Source of the DNA: Diphasiastrum complanatum
Lineage: Eukaryota > Streptophyta > Lycopodiopsida > Lycopodiales > Lycopodiaceae
Assembly (NCBI GenBank): GCA_029204225.1
Contig: CM055095.1
Coordinates: 45,557,446-45,621,445 of the forward strand
Direction of reading: 5' to 3'
Length of the DNA: 64,000 nucleotides
The position numbers were made by a program, and so were the translations under genes. Positions 22,949-34,033 of this stretch are shown in pieces (the stretch's first letter is position 1; each line of letters begins with the position of its first letter). The notes under the pieces are model-generated. The model searched no databases. It was not told the DNA's origin and worked only from the letters and a program-made list of their open reading frames with translations.

Positions 22949-23250
22949 ATGACCATCCCTTATGTTTCCAACCACTTGATCTATGTTCAACTAGTTTATG
23001 GTCAAGATGATGTCATGCCGATTGAATTTTTAATACCATCTTTACGCATAGCAGCAACAGAGCGGTTAAATGATGATAAGTCTTTACAACTACGTCATGA
23101 AGCATTGCACAAATTGTGTGAAACAAGATTGATGGCAGTTCATGCGTTAGCAGCAGAGAAAGCTCGTCGTAAAGCATGGTACAATTGTCGATTACACAAA
23201 AAGCATCTGAAAGCAGGAGATCTCGCACTGATGTACAAAACCAAGCTGAT
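22949..23250 (+). pseudogene. Tat/Athila-like integrase C-terminal fragment, interrupted by LTR1
   Basis: Reads LVYGQDDVMPIEFLIPS, then AVHALAAEKARRKAWYN and LKAGDLALMYKTKL, the integrase C-terminal region of a Tat/Athila-like element. It is cut at AAGCTGAT by the LTR starting at 23251. A second copy at 24390-24895 shows the uninterrupted continuation. Confidence 0.82.
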
Positions 23251-23980
23251 TGTTGGAGGGTTTGTGGATCCCAAGGCAACCCTAACCCTAGTTAATAAGT
23301 GAGAGGGATTTGGCACCCTGCGTGTGTAAGTCCAACCCGATGATCACGTAGTTATTTGATTAGTTACAAGTCAATAAAAGGACTTTAGGCCTTTTGCGGG
23401 ATTGTTAATGTCGTAGGGCCTAAATGTCAAGTTAGTGAATAAAGTTGGGTTTCCCTCCAATTTGGATGGTTCCCACACTTTTTTAAATTTGAATAATTAG
23501 GGAGACCAATAGGATTCAGAGGCCAGGGTCCTCCTCTCTATTATAAAAAGGGACCAAGTTCCTACACATGTTCATTTTCTCATTTCAATAAAGCAGATTG
23601 GTTATCTTCAGAAATTGATTGATGAATGTCCTTGATCTCTATCACTTTTCCTCCATCTCTCATGATTTCTTTGCTTTTTGCTAATTGCTAGATCTGACTG
23701 TTATTGGGATTGTATGTTCTTATACTTTTTATGAGAGAGAAAGGGAGAGAGAAAGAGTAAGCTATCTTTGTAATGGATCGTAGTGTTAATGGATGTAGTG
23801 TTAATGTTTAGGGTTAATGGATGTTAGAGTTAGATTTGGATCTTCCATTCATGCTGAAATTTGATCTATACTATCGCTCTCATGGGAACGAATCTATACG
23901 TGACAACTAACTTCGTCTCTTTGATGCTAGATTGACTAGATCTTGGTTTGAGGTTAGGCAAGGAAAGAAACTCACTACAA
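23251..23980 (+). repeat. LTR1 of Tat/Athila-like element (730 bp)
   Basis: TGTTGGAGGG...CACTACA, flanked on the left by CTGAT and on the right by a PBS, so it is a 5' LTR. It contains TATTATAAAAAGGG (a TATA-like box near 23540), a later (GA)-rich stretch and CCCTAACCCTAG near the start. Copies LTR2 and LTR3 confirm the borders. Confidence 0.92.
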
Positions 23981-23984
23981 TTTT

Positions 23985-24002
23985 GGCGCCGATGCCGGGG
24001 AG
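23985..24002 (+). other. Primer binding site of Tat/Athila type
   Basis: TGGCGCCGATGCCGGGGA four bases after LTR1. It differs by one base from the PBS TGGCGCCGTTGCCGGGGA known from Athila-group elements. Confidence 0.88.
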
Positions 24003-24355
24003 CTACGCCAATTTTTCAGTTTGCAGCATGTTTGTTGGATGGTTAGCTTGCATTAGGCATCTTGTCGTGGCATGAATAGTGTTAGATCTGCATTTAGGGT
24101 TAGTTTGGGATTGATTTTGCTTGATTTGAGTGGATTTGCTTGTTTGAAATCTAATCTGATTGTGGAACAGGGAAAGCTATTTAGATCACCAATCTTAAGA
24201 TCCATTTGGATCTGAGATATCAAAAAAAAAAACAGAAATCGATCAAATCTGTCAATTTTGGTCAAAAAGAGACAAAAATCGTCATCATAGCTAATAACTT
24301 TTTGCCCTCTTTCAGGAAACCTCCAAGTTGAATCTTCCAGTAAGATTCTCTGCAC
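24003..24355 (+). other. 5' leader remnant of Tat/Athila-like element
   Basis: Non-coding. The stretch around 24240-24330 matches, in reverse complement, 40270-40365 (leader of the minus-strand copy), which supports its leader identity. It then jumps into integrase, so gag and most of pol are deleted. Confidence 0.7.
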
Positions 24356-24359
24356 TATT

Positions 24360-24895
24360 ATGACGAAGACAGTTGAAGCGAGTCGGTCTGATTGGGAACA
24401 TAAATTGTATGTGGCATTATGGGCATTCAGAATCGCTTACAAAAATAGTACAAATCAAACACCCTTTCAATTGGTCTATGGTCAAGATGTTGTCATGCCA
24501 ATTAAAATTTTAATCCCATCTTTACCCATAGCGACAACAGAATGGTTAAATGATGATAAGTCTTTACAACTCCGTCATGAGGTTGCACAAATTATGTGAA
24601 ACCTGATTGATGGCAGTTCATGCATTAGCAGCAGAGAAAGCTCGCCGCAAGGCATGACACGATCGTTGATTGCACAAAAAGGATCTGAAAGTAGGAGATC
24701 TTGCATTGATGTACAAAACCAAGCTGATCAAGGGAAAATTGAATTTTACCGGTGAAGGCCCGTATAAAGTGAAGGAAATCTTGAACTATGGCGCAGTAAT
24801 TCTTGAGCGCTTGGATGAAAAATGATTTGATACTCCGGTGAATGGCAGCCGATTACGCAAGTTTTGGCAGCCTGCTCCGCCAGTTCAACAAGTCT
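24360..24895 (+). pseudogene. Tat/Athila-like integrase C-terminus
   Basis: LYVALWAFRIAYKNSTNQTPF, LVYGQDVVMPIKILIPS, VGDLALMYKTKLIKGK, and an ending GSRLRKFWQPAPPVQQV before a stop at about 24894. It contains stops and one frameshift near 24585. Confidence 0.83.
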
Positions 24896-25705
24896 GATCT
24901 CAAGGATTTTTCTAATTTTATTTGTTTTTCAATTTGTTGTTTTCAATATTTGATTGTTCATATTTTTGTGAAAAAGACAGCTAAAAAAAAAATGAGAAAA
25001 GACTGATGAGCAAAAGCCAGAAAAGTCATCAGCATGAGAAAATGAAGAACAATATTTTTGATGAAAAATGACTTAAAAAATTATTGTTTTGATCAAATTT
25101 GGCCTATACAATATAAGAAACCTTCGCTGAGCTATGAGACTGTACATCCAGTTCAGATTTATCTAATTTGAGGTGGGCGAAGGTTCTTGTCTAGGAAAAA
25201 TCCATTTTTGGAGCTAGGCGAATAATCAATAATATGCCCTTTTGGGAACCTTCGTCGAGCACCTTACTCTCATTATGAACCTTCGCCGACATGCTAGATG
25301 GTCTTAAAATGTCAAGATTAGGTTGGCCATAGGTTCAAATTTTGGAAAAATGCATTTATGACAGTACTTGGGTGAGGACCCTCTTGGGCGAAGGTTCATC
25401 CTTCGCCAGCCCTGAAAAACGTTTACCTGATAGGTTCGGATCCCCAGAAACCTTCGCCGAGATTTTTATAGCCTATTTTCACAGTACTGTACATGCTTGT
25501 AAACTTTGGTTCAGAATTGATCAGCCAAACTAGTATTCAGTGTAATGGACCCTCCAAATTCACCTATAAGTTGGCCAAATTCGATTCTTTCCTCACTTGT
25601 GCTAGCGAAGCTCTTGCAAATTTTTCCTGCGACCAAAGCCTTCCAAACTTCCTAAACTGCTTTCTGATATACTTTCGTGCGTCTTACGTTTCATTTCTGA
25701 TCATC
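24896..25705 (+). other. Non-coding spacer after pol with repeated CCTTCGCC motifs
   Basis: Between the pol stop and the extra ORF. At least seven copies of AACCTTCGCCGA-like words occur in both orientations (for example near 25117, 25162, 25240, 25280, 25385 and 25447). The same motif recurs in the leader at 39.5-40.3 kb. Confidence 0.7.
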
Positions 25706-26222
25706 ATGTCTTCCACAGATACTTCCCAATCTCTGCGTTATACTATCCATAGTGATGTCCCATCTGCAACGGACATCTTCCTAGCACAAGCATGGTCACT
25801 CAGTGGATGACCCTTGCAGAGCCTCTGCTTACCGCAATGGGTATTCATGAGAGAGTCTTTTCTGGGAGAATCAACATGGATTTCATCACTCTTGCCTTCA
25901 GTACATGGAAGAAAGAGAAATCCAGATTTTATATCACCTTTCAGCAACACACAAGGTGCGCGTCACTGAGGCTGCCCTTGCTGCCATAGGCATAGCATCT
26001 AGAACACAGGCCTCACCCAATCATAAACAGGCCAAACAGACCATAAAGCCTTACATCGACTTAACCGACGATCTACATTGGACTAATGATAGCTACCTCC
26101 TTGATGCCATCACTGAACCTTCCATACACGCTATTGCCCAGCTACTGAACAACTTCTTGATGGTTGGTAACCTCAGGAAAGACCACATCACTTCACAGAT
26201 CCTCCATAGGATAGTTTACTCC
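25706..26222 (+). pseudogene. N-terminal part of extra ORF (ORFx) of the Tat/Athila-like element
   Basis: Starts MSSTDTSQS. Two frame changes are needed to read WMTLAEPLLTAMGI, FITLAFSTWKKEKSRFYITF, EAALAAIGIASR and LLNNFLMVGNLRKDHIT. The minus-strand copy at 33727-32449 carries the same text. The function is unknown to me; it is a sense ORF after pol, as some Tat and Athila elements have. At about 26223 it joins head to head with the inverted C-terminal part. Confidence 0.6.
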
Positions 26223-26224
26223 TA

Positions 26225-28083
26225 TACCAAGAACACCTGCGAGATGCAGTTACTGTGGGCTTTTATTTGCTTCACGTCAAATCTTTAGTAAATGATACTG
26301 CACCTTCTCCATGAAATCGAATCGGGCAGTGTTGAAATCTAAATTGTGTGGCAAAAAACAACGGTGGGCTTCAGCGATCCACTTTGAAGTTCTTCAGGCT
26401 GTGAATCGAGATTTCAAGGAGCCTCCCATAATTGCGGTAATGAAATACAATCTAGCCACCGACAGCTGATTCTTAATGCTCTCTGATGCCATTGGCTTAT
26501 TCGGATTGAATGCCAAAGGAGGAAAGCAATCATCCCATCGCGTTGCCACGAATGCCAATAGAGTCAAATCTTTTGCAAAGAGCGTCGATTGCCTTACTGT
26601 CGAATCAGAAGAGCGTATATACTCCTGCTGGTATGCTTGTAGTGCTCGGTGGATATCCACTGAAATTTTTCAACTGCGTAAGATTGGTGGATAATTGGCC
26701 AGTTCGGCATATGGATAGTAATTTTGTCCATCGCCAATCCCAAATCCTTCCACTTATTCCTACGAGGCATTGGTACATAGTATGGATCTACGCGCAATTG
26801 GCGAGGGCTGGCCACACAACTCGTGATGTATTCCGGAGTTTTCTCAAAAATTGTAACTCTCCAAGCTGGTTGCTCTCCCAATGCGGGTATTTTATCCAAT
26901 TCTTTGCCGACCTCTATTTCAGAGGTCTTAAACTTGAGACCCAACCACCACGCAAGGACTCATGAGAATGTTGCAGTAAAAGCTCTGGATCTGGTCCTCG
27001 ACGCTGATTGGTCTTCTGAACAATGGTGTGGTCCTTGATGAAGATGGACCTGGTTGCAATGCCTGTAGAGCTGGTTGTTATTCTGCAACTTCGGGGCTCT
27101 ACCCTGGTCCATGCCTGAATCCAACCCTATATCCATAGGTACATCAGCTTGGTGCGGAGGGGAGAACTGTGACGTGACCGAAACTAGAATTTGAGGCCCA
27201 GCTTCCAACACCTGAGCGACAGCCTTTTCATATTTGTTGATAGTTGCTTTGGCCTTTGCCAACTCAGTTGAAGCTGCACCCTTGAATCTATCAAAGTGAT
27301 CTTAGAATCCTTGAAGGGCCACTTTATAGATTTTGACCTTTTTAAACAAATATGCGATTTTCTTCGGAGTTACCGGATGATCAGGTATTTGTGTCTGTAG
27401 ATACGCATCACACTCAAGGGTGGTCGCATCCAATTCACCTTGGAGACATGTGCGATCTTGTTCAGCCATCTGCAGTTGACCCTGGGGTAGCTGCACTTGT
27501 TGCTTTGCATCATGCACGGCCCTGTCCACTTGGTCTTGGGCTGTTGTGAGGGCATTCTACAGGAAATTGACATAATCCTCTAGGCGATCAGCCAATTGAT
27601 GTGCATTCTTCTTCTCAGCTTCAGACTTAGCTTCATGTTGCTTGACGATCTTTGATTCTTTGTCCAACTGATTCACTTTCTGGCTAATGAGTGTATCTGC
27701 TCCATTTCTTTTTTCTTATCCAGCATAGATTGGATCACTTGCGCAAGGCTTGAGACTAAACCGATAGCATCACCAGAATCTACTGTTGTGGAGGTGGTAG
27801 CAGCAGAAGGACCTGGTGGTACTGTCCCTGGTTGGCGTGGAGCAGGTGCTTGTAACTCTTCTTCTTTCAAAAGGTCTTCTTCTTCATAGCCCTCAGGCAC
27901 TGTGGCGTCGAACTGCTTTGGTGATTTGACAGCTTGTTCGACCCGAATTGTGGCTGGTGCGGCTTCAATTTGATATTGTTGGTTAATCTGAAAAGAGTCT
28001 TCAAAACCAGTAGTAGTATCAAGGAACTGTTCGAATCCTCTTTCAGGGGATTGGAGTTCAAATGGCTCAGGGCTCTGGGGCAT
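26225..28083 (-). pseudogene. C-terminal part of ORFx (inverted relative to 25706-26222)
   Basis: Reading leftwards from 28083: an acidic, Pro-rich start with KSPKQFDATVPEGYEEEDLL. A long coiled-coil-like stretch follows (MLDKKKEMEQI, QVDRAVHDAKQQVQLPQ, AKAKATINKYEKAVAQVL). Then come YVPMPRRNKWKDLGLAMDK and TRWDDCFPPLAFNPNKPM, and the piece ends near 26225. Several stops. The 3' half is repeated at 29580-30127. It is not similar to any enzyme I know. Confidence 0.55.
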
Positions 28084-28620
28084 TACAAAAACTTATGAGG
28101 CCCCAAGGAGGTCGGAATCATCGAACATGTCCATGAAATATTGGGTGTTTGGGAAAACAGCTCTTGTGTTGAGGTTGAGCTGTGATGGGAATGGAAGCCC
28201 CAATGGTCACAGATTGACATCTTAAGTCCATCTAGCATGTCGACGAGGGTTTCTGAGGAGAGTAAGGTGCTCGGTGAAGGTTCCCAAAATAGCATATTGT
28301 TGATCATTCACCTAACTCAGAAACAGGTCGTGAAAAGAATGTTCGCCCAATTCAGTATGGGTATATCTGAGGTGGATCTTGCTTTTGAAAATTTGACGAA
28401 CAATTCTAACACAATTTGTGCAAAAAATGATAAAAAAGGTAATTTTCCAGGTCATTTTTCCATAAAGATTCGACTACTTTCTGATCTGATGACATTTTTG
28501 ACTTTTGCTCATCAGTCTTTCCTCATTTTTCTTCGTTTTTTTTTTAACTGTATTTCTAAAAGAAGTTAACAATTATGTAGTGAAAACAAAAAAATTGAAA
28601 AACAAATAAAAAGAAAAATC
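28084..28620 (-). other. Spacer with ORFx and leader-type debris
   Basis: Matches the post-pol spacer (GGGAACCTTCACCGAGCACC on the minus strand near 28270), then breaks directly into mid-ORFx text (GQSVTIGA-like). This indicates a deletion between spacer and ORFx in this copy. Confidence 0.6.
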
Positions 28621-28801
28621 ATTTGAATCATGCTTGCTGAAGTAGTGGAGCAGACTGCCAAGACTTGCGTAATCGGCTGCCATTCTTAAGAGTATCAAAC
28701 CGTTTTCCGTCCAAGTGCTCAAGAATCACTGCTCCATAGTTCAAGATTTCTTTCACTCTATACAAGCCTTCACAGGTAAACTTCAATTTTCCCTTTATCA
28801 T
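28621..28801 (-). pseudogene. Integrase C-terminal end, right-hand piece of the LTR-interrupted copy
   Basis: On the minus strand it begins directly after LTR2 with ATGATAAAGGGAAAATTG and reads KGKLKF, VKEILNYGAVILEHLDG and NGSRLRKSWQSAP before a stop. This is the continuation of the piece cut at 23250, but in inverted orientation. Confidence 0.8.
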
Positions 28802-29549
28802 TGTAGTGGGTTTCTTTCATTGCCTAACCTCAAACCAAAATCTAGTTAATCTAGCATCAAAGAGACGAAGTTAGTTGTCATGCATAGATTCGTTCCCATG
28901 AGAGCGATAGTATAGATCAGATTTAAGCATGAATGGAAGATCCAAATCTGACTCTAACATCCATTAACCCTAAGCATTAACTATATATCGATTAACACTA
29001 CGATGCATTACAAAGATAGCTTACTCTTTCTCTCTCTCCCTTTCTCTCTCATAAAAAGTATAAGAACATAAAATCCCAATAACAATCAGATCCAACATTT
29101 AGCAAAAACCAAAGAAAGCATGAGAGATGGAGGAAAAGTAATAGAGAGCAAAGACATTCATCAATCCATTTCTGAAGAGAACCAATATGCTTTATTGAAA
29201 TGAGGAAATGAAATTGTGTAGCAAACTCGAGTTGGTCCCTTTCTATAATAGAGAGGAGGACCCTAGCCTCTGAATCGTATTGGTCCATTTCTGCCTCCCT
29301 AACTATTTACAATTAAAAAAGAGTGGGAACCATCCAAATTGGAGGGAAACCCAACTTTATTCACTAACTTGACATTTAGACCCTGCGACATTAAAAGTCC
29401 CGCAAAAAGACCTAAAGTCCTTTTATTAACTTTCTAATTATTAAATAACTATGTGATCATCGGGTTGGACTTACACACGTAGGGTGCCAAATCCCTCTCA
29501 CTTATTAACTAGGGTTAGGGTTGCCTTGGGATCTGCAAACCCTCCAACA
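28802..29549 (-). repeat. LTR2 of Tat/Athila-like element (748 bp, inverted)
   Basis: Minus-strand TGTTGGAGGG...CACTACA. Upstream (right) is a polypurine tract and ORFx, so it is a 3' LTR. Downstream (left) is ATGAT plus integrase, matching the CTGAT next to LTR1 except for one base. Confidence 0.92.
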
Positions 29550-30147
29550 GTATCCCCCACCAAAACTGGTGGCGGTCCCATGACACCTGTGAGATGCAGT
29601 TATTAGGGACTTTTATTAGCTTCGCGCCAAATCTTTATTAAATGGTACTGCACCTTCTCCATAAAGTCGAGGCGGACAGTATTAAAATCCCATTTATGGG
29701 GCAAAAAACAACAATGGGCTCCTACAATCCACTTTGAGGTTGTCCATGACGTGAAGCGAGATTCCCAGGAGCCTCCCATCATTGCTGCACAAAAATATAA
29801 ACGAGCAACCGATAATTGATCTTTGATATTCTTTGAGGCCATCGGCTTATTTGGATCGAATGCTAGAGGAGGGAGGCAATCGTCCCATCTGGTTGCACTG
29901 ATGCCAACAGAATTAAATCTTTTGCAAACAGTGCCAATTGTCACATTCTCGGATTTGGAGAGTGGACATACTTTCGCTGGTACGCTTGTAAAGCTCGGTG
30001 AAAGTCCATTGATATTGTCCAGCTGTAGGGCTGATGGATGATTGGCCAATTCGGCATATGGATTGTGATCTTGTCCATAGCCAATCCCAAATCTTTCCAT
30101 TTATTCCTTCTTGGCATTGGCACATAACCAGTTTTGGTGGGGGATAC
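29550..30147 (-). pseudogene. 3' end of ORFx plus polypurine tracts at both borders
   Basis: The minus strand reads YVPMPRRNKWKDLGLAMDK, SATRWDDCLPPLAFDPNKPM and ends near 29590; a long open part spans 30100-29603. Then comes TTTTGGTGGGGGATAC directly before LTR2. The same tract stands on the plus strand before LTR3 (30132-30147), so the segment is bounded by inverted copies. The tract overlaps a small hairpin (CCACCAGTTTTGGTGG). Confidence 0.7.
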
Positions 30148-30884
30148 TGTTGGAGGGTCTGTAGATCCCAAGGCAACCCTAACTCTAGTTGATAAGTGAG
30201 AGGGATTTGGCACCCTACGTGTGTAAGTCCAACCCGATGATCACATAGTTATTCGATAATTAGAAAGTTAATAAAAGGGCTTTAGGCCTTTTTGCGGGGC
30301 TTTTAATGTCGCAGGGCCTAAATGTCAAGTTAGTGAATAAAGTTGGGTTTCCCTCCAATTTGGATGGTTCCCACTCTTTTTTAATTGTAAATAGTTAGGG
30401 AGGCAAAAATGGACCAATAGGATTCAGAGGCCAGGGTCCTCCTCTCTACTATAAAAAGGGACCAACTCGAGTTTGCTACACATGTACATATCTTCATTTC
30501 AATTAAGCAAATTGGTTTTCTTGTGAAATGGATTTATAAATGTCCTTGCTCTCTATCACTTTTTCTCCATCTCTCATGCTTTTATTGTGTTTTGCTAATT
30601 GTTGGATCTGATTGTTATTGGGATTGCATGTTTTTATACTTTTTTTAGAGAGAAAGAGAGAGAGAGAGAGAGAAAGAGTAAGCTATCTTCATTGTGGATC
30701 TAGTGTTAATGCTTAGGGTTAGTGGATGGTAGAGTTAGATGTGAATTTTTCATTCATGCTGAAATCTGAACTATGTTATCGCTCTCATGGGAACGAATCT
30801 ACGCGTGACAACTAACTTCATCTCCTCGATGCTAGATTGATTAGATCTTGGGTTGAGGATAGGCAAGGAAAGAAACCCACTACA
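30148..30884 (+). repeat. LTR3 of Tat/Athila-like element (737 bp)
   Basis: TGTTGGAGGG...CACTACA on the plus strand, preceded by the polypurine tract and followed by GAGGTTAGG of unknown origin. Length differences from the other two LTRs come from small indels and a GA-run. Confidence 0.92.
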
Positions 30885-31279
30885 GAGGTTAGGTGGTACA
30901 TGGCCAGGGAGATCGAGCGGATGCTAGCGTTGGATTTATCTCCTTCACTCTCCTAAATCCCATGTTAATCTAGTTCCATTCATATCATTGCAGTTTTACA
31001 TGCATTGTCGCACAGTCTGCATAAATATTCTTTTATTGAAGACGGACAAGAGAATGGCACCCGACTTGTCGGAGTTAGCCGACTTATCGAGGAAGGCCGA
31101 CTAGGCCGACTCATCGGGGAGTCTGACATGTCGACTTGACCAACGGAGAAACCTGACTTGTACGACATATCGACTTATCAACTACTCCAACTTAACTAGC
31201 CACAACAGCGACTATGTTGACTCCGAATAGTTGAAGCCTTCTCACTCTCACTTCTTGTACTCAACAGCTTGGAAAATGA
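30885..31279. other. Unassigned spacer with CGACTTGTCGG-like repeats
   Basis: Between 31060 and 31190 there are many near-repeats of CCGACTTATCG/GACTTGTCGG, giving local inverted-repeat potential. No gene recognised. Confidence 0.5.
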
Positions 31280-31515
31280 TAGTAGCAGCCACGATCTCCT
31301 CCAAATAGCACAATGGCTCCACACCATCATATGCACAAATATAAATTGTATATAGATGACTATTGTAATCTAATTATGTATCAAGTGAATTAGAGACAGA
31401 CATTGTAGATGCTTTTATGTATCGATTCTGATTGTCAATAATAAGATCATAGCTTTTACAAAGCGGAGTTAGTTTCCTAAGCACGCGGTTTCGTCCACTA
31501 TTTTCTTGGCATCAA
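31280..31515 (+). repeat. LTR-tail-like segment, copy 1
   Basis: Contains TAGCAGCCACGATCTCCT, GTCAATAATAAGATCAT and GCGGTTTCGTCCACTATTTT, also found diverged at 32105-32395. The spacing and ending resemble LTR R-U5 tails, but there is no PBS. Orientation and family are uncertain. Confidence 0.45.
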
Positions 31516-32104
31516 ACTGACGTGTATTTCTATACACTAATCTGAATCAGTCATTATCTTTTATTGCAGGATTGTATGCTTTGCTATTACATCTTCTTGT
31601 CTGAGATTCTTATTGCTACTTTAATCTTGTGTTTGCCTACTGTTTTAGTAGTGCACGCACCGAGTGAATTAGTCGACCACTACCTCCGCGTGGTAGTAGT
31701 AGGATTGTTCCAATCTGATTGATCGACTGGCCCAATCTGTCGTCTGGACCCATACCTCCACTTTCCCCAACAGCTAGGAGCTAGGATCTAGGAGAGGTAG
31801 ATGATACTGTGGAGATTGGCTTGCATAGCAAACTAAGACAGGCGAAAAACTCGACTGTCTGCATAAATACAAGTAAATTTCCACAGGCGAAAAAGGCGAA
31901 CAATGTGACACTGTGTTTTTACACGTGAATTGTGACAGGTGAAAAAGGCAATATTGCCTTACAAAATGCTGAAGGTGCCCTAAGAAAAGCGAAGGCACCC
32001 TGTAAATCAAATCCTAAGGCATTTCGTTAGAGTGTCGCAATTTTTGCATCTTCACCAATGTTCATTTCAGCAAAGGCTGACGTTGCGGCCCCTTTCACGC
32101 AACT
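31516..32104. other. Unassigned interval between two LTR-like segments
   Basis: No coding sequence recognised. Near 31835-31960 the phrase ACAGGCGAAAAAGGCGAA recurs in shortened forms. Confidence 0.4.
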
Positions 32105-32395
32105 GTGATAACAGATTTGATAACAATAGCAGCCACCAACAATCTCCTACAGACACCACATCCACTTTGTACTTTTTTCATCTGCACACCTCTAAAATTG
32201 TGTATATATTGAATACCACTTGCGTATTCAACAGAGAGTGTGAAAATATAGCATCAGAAACTTATCAGAGATACATGAAGTAGTTGCCTTGTGCATTATT
32301 TCTTTTGTATTGTCAGTAATAGGTTCATCCTCTTTTTCAGATTGAATTAGCTTTGTAGAGCGGGCGGTTTTGTCTGCTATTGTCTTGTGCTCCAC
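32105..32395 (+). repeat. LTR-tail-like segment, copy 2
   Basis: Diverged direct repeat of 31280-31515 (TAGCAGCCACCAACAATCTCCT-like block, then GTCAGTAATAGGTTCATCC and GCGGTTTTGTCTGCTATT). Its right side abuts the broken end of ORFx near 32449. Confidence 0.45.
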
Positions 32396-32448
32396 AACAT
32401 TATTGACAAGTATATTTTGTCATACTTAATCTGATAATAACTCTGATA

Positions 32449-33727
32449 GCCATCAGGTACCGTGGCGTCGAACTGCTTTGGTGATTTGACCGCATGCCCA
32501 ACCCAAAATGTGTCTGGTGCTTGATCTGCTACGGTATCTTGATGTTCCATCTGAAAAGTATCATTAAAAATATTCTCAGAACCATGGATTTGTTCGAATC
32601 CTCTTCCGGGGGATTGGAGGTCAAAGGGCCCTGGATTTTGGGGCATGGCAAAACTTCTGAGGTCCCAAGGGGGTCAAAATCATCGAACGTGTCCATAAAA
32701 TGTTGCGTACCTAGTGAAATTGCTCTCATTCGTGGGGGTAAGGCGGACTGGGCAGTTGTGATTGGAATTGTAGCCCCAATAGTCACAGACTGTCCCTGAG
32801 AGGGAGTAGAGGCAAGGGAAGCATCATTGGTTTGAGAGATGGGTAGTTCAGTGCGAATAACAGCGGGTGGTGGAAGCGCAGCTGAAGATGTATGCCTAGT
32901 TCTTCGACGTGACGCGGGAGGTGAGTCAAGAATAACGATCTCGCTGTGTACATGACGACGAGTATGTGATGATGAGGTCTGGTGAGATAACTCTGGCGGT
33001 GTTTCTTCATAAATCGACAACATGGTATCAGCATTAAACCCACGAATCCTATCTTCCAGGCACGAGGCGGATAATAGCGAGAAAAGAGGGCCAACCACGA
33101 ATTGCTGCTTAGTGTTACCCTTGATTGCCCTCTTCAACTCACCAAAAACCGTCTTATACCAGTTGTAAGGTTCCAACGGGCCAGATCCTAATTTGTAGTT
33201 GGAATCTACAATGCGGTACAGGATCTATGAGGAAATGTGTTCCTTCTTGAGGTTGCCAACCATCAAGAAGTTGTTCATAAACTGGGCTGCGGTGTGGATG
33301 ATGGGATCTCGGATGGATTCTAGGAGATACCCATCATGAGTCCAAAAAAATTCAACGGTTGTGTCTATGAACGACTTGATCACGTTACTTTCGTGCTTGT
33401 GGTTTGGAGATGGCTTAGTGCTGGATATGATACCTATGGCTGCAAGGGCGACTTCAGTAATGTGCACCTTGTGTGTGGCAGTCTGGAAAGTGATGTAAAA
33501 CTTAGATTTGGCCTCGGTCCAAGTGCTAAAGGCCATAGTGATGAATTTCATATTAGTTTTTCCAGAAAAGGCCCACTCATAGATTCCCATTGCCTTGAGC
33601 AAGGGCCCGACAAGAGTCATCCACTGAGCAACCATGCTTGCGCTAGAGAGCATATGATGTTCGTTGCAGTTGGAACATCACGATGGATGGAGTATCACGG
33701 AGACTGAGAGGTATCAGTAGAAGACAT
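32449..33727 (-). pseudogene. ORFx of Tat/Athila-like element, N-terminal two thirds
   Basis: Starts MSSTDTSQS at 33727, then after a frameshift is open from 33653 to 32529 except for one stop near 33225. Visible text: WMTLVGPLLKAMGIYEWAF, STWTEAKSKFYITF, EVALAAIGIISS and NNFLMVGNLKKEHI. A Ser/Pro/Thr-rich, basic middle follows (SSSHTRRHVHSE, RRRTRHTSSAALPPP), then FMDTFDDFDPLG and KSPKQFDATVPDGY. No transmembrane span is obvious, which argues against an envelope-like protein. Function unknown. Confidence 0.6.
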
Positions 33728-34030
33728 GATGACTGAAAGTAGGCAAGAGTGTATATCAGAAGGCTGGAAAAAAAAGTTGGTAGAAAGTTTTGTTGCAAAT
33801 TTTTTTTGCAAGAGCTCTGCTAGCACAAGCGACAAATGAATCGAATTCAGCCTTCTTATAGGTGAATTTGGAGGGTCCATTAGACAAAATACTAGTTTGG
33901 ATGATCAGTTCTGGACAAAAATTTGCAGGCTTGTTCAATACTGTGAAGATAGCGTCCAAAATTCTCAGCGAAGGTTTTGGACCAGAATAGCAGTCTGCAG
34001 ATCTAGCGAAGGTTTAACATTCGCCTAAAG
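33728..34030 (-). other. Short spacer between truncated integrase and ORFx
   Basis: Contains GGCGAATG and AGCGAAGGTTT motifs near 33966-34050. It is shorter than the spacer at 24896-25705, showing that the integrase core and part of the spacer were deleted together. Confidence 0.55.
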
Positions 34031-34033
34031 CCA

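Noticed and set aside
23251-23300. Telomere-like CCCTAACCCTAG in LTR1
   Set aside because: Only about one and a half units and present at the same LTR position in the other copies; part of the LTR, not a telomere relic.
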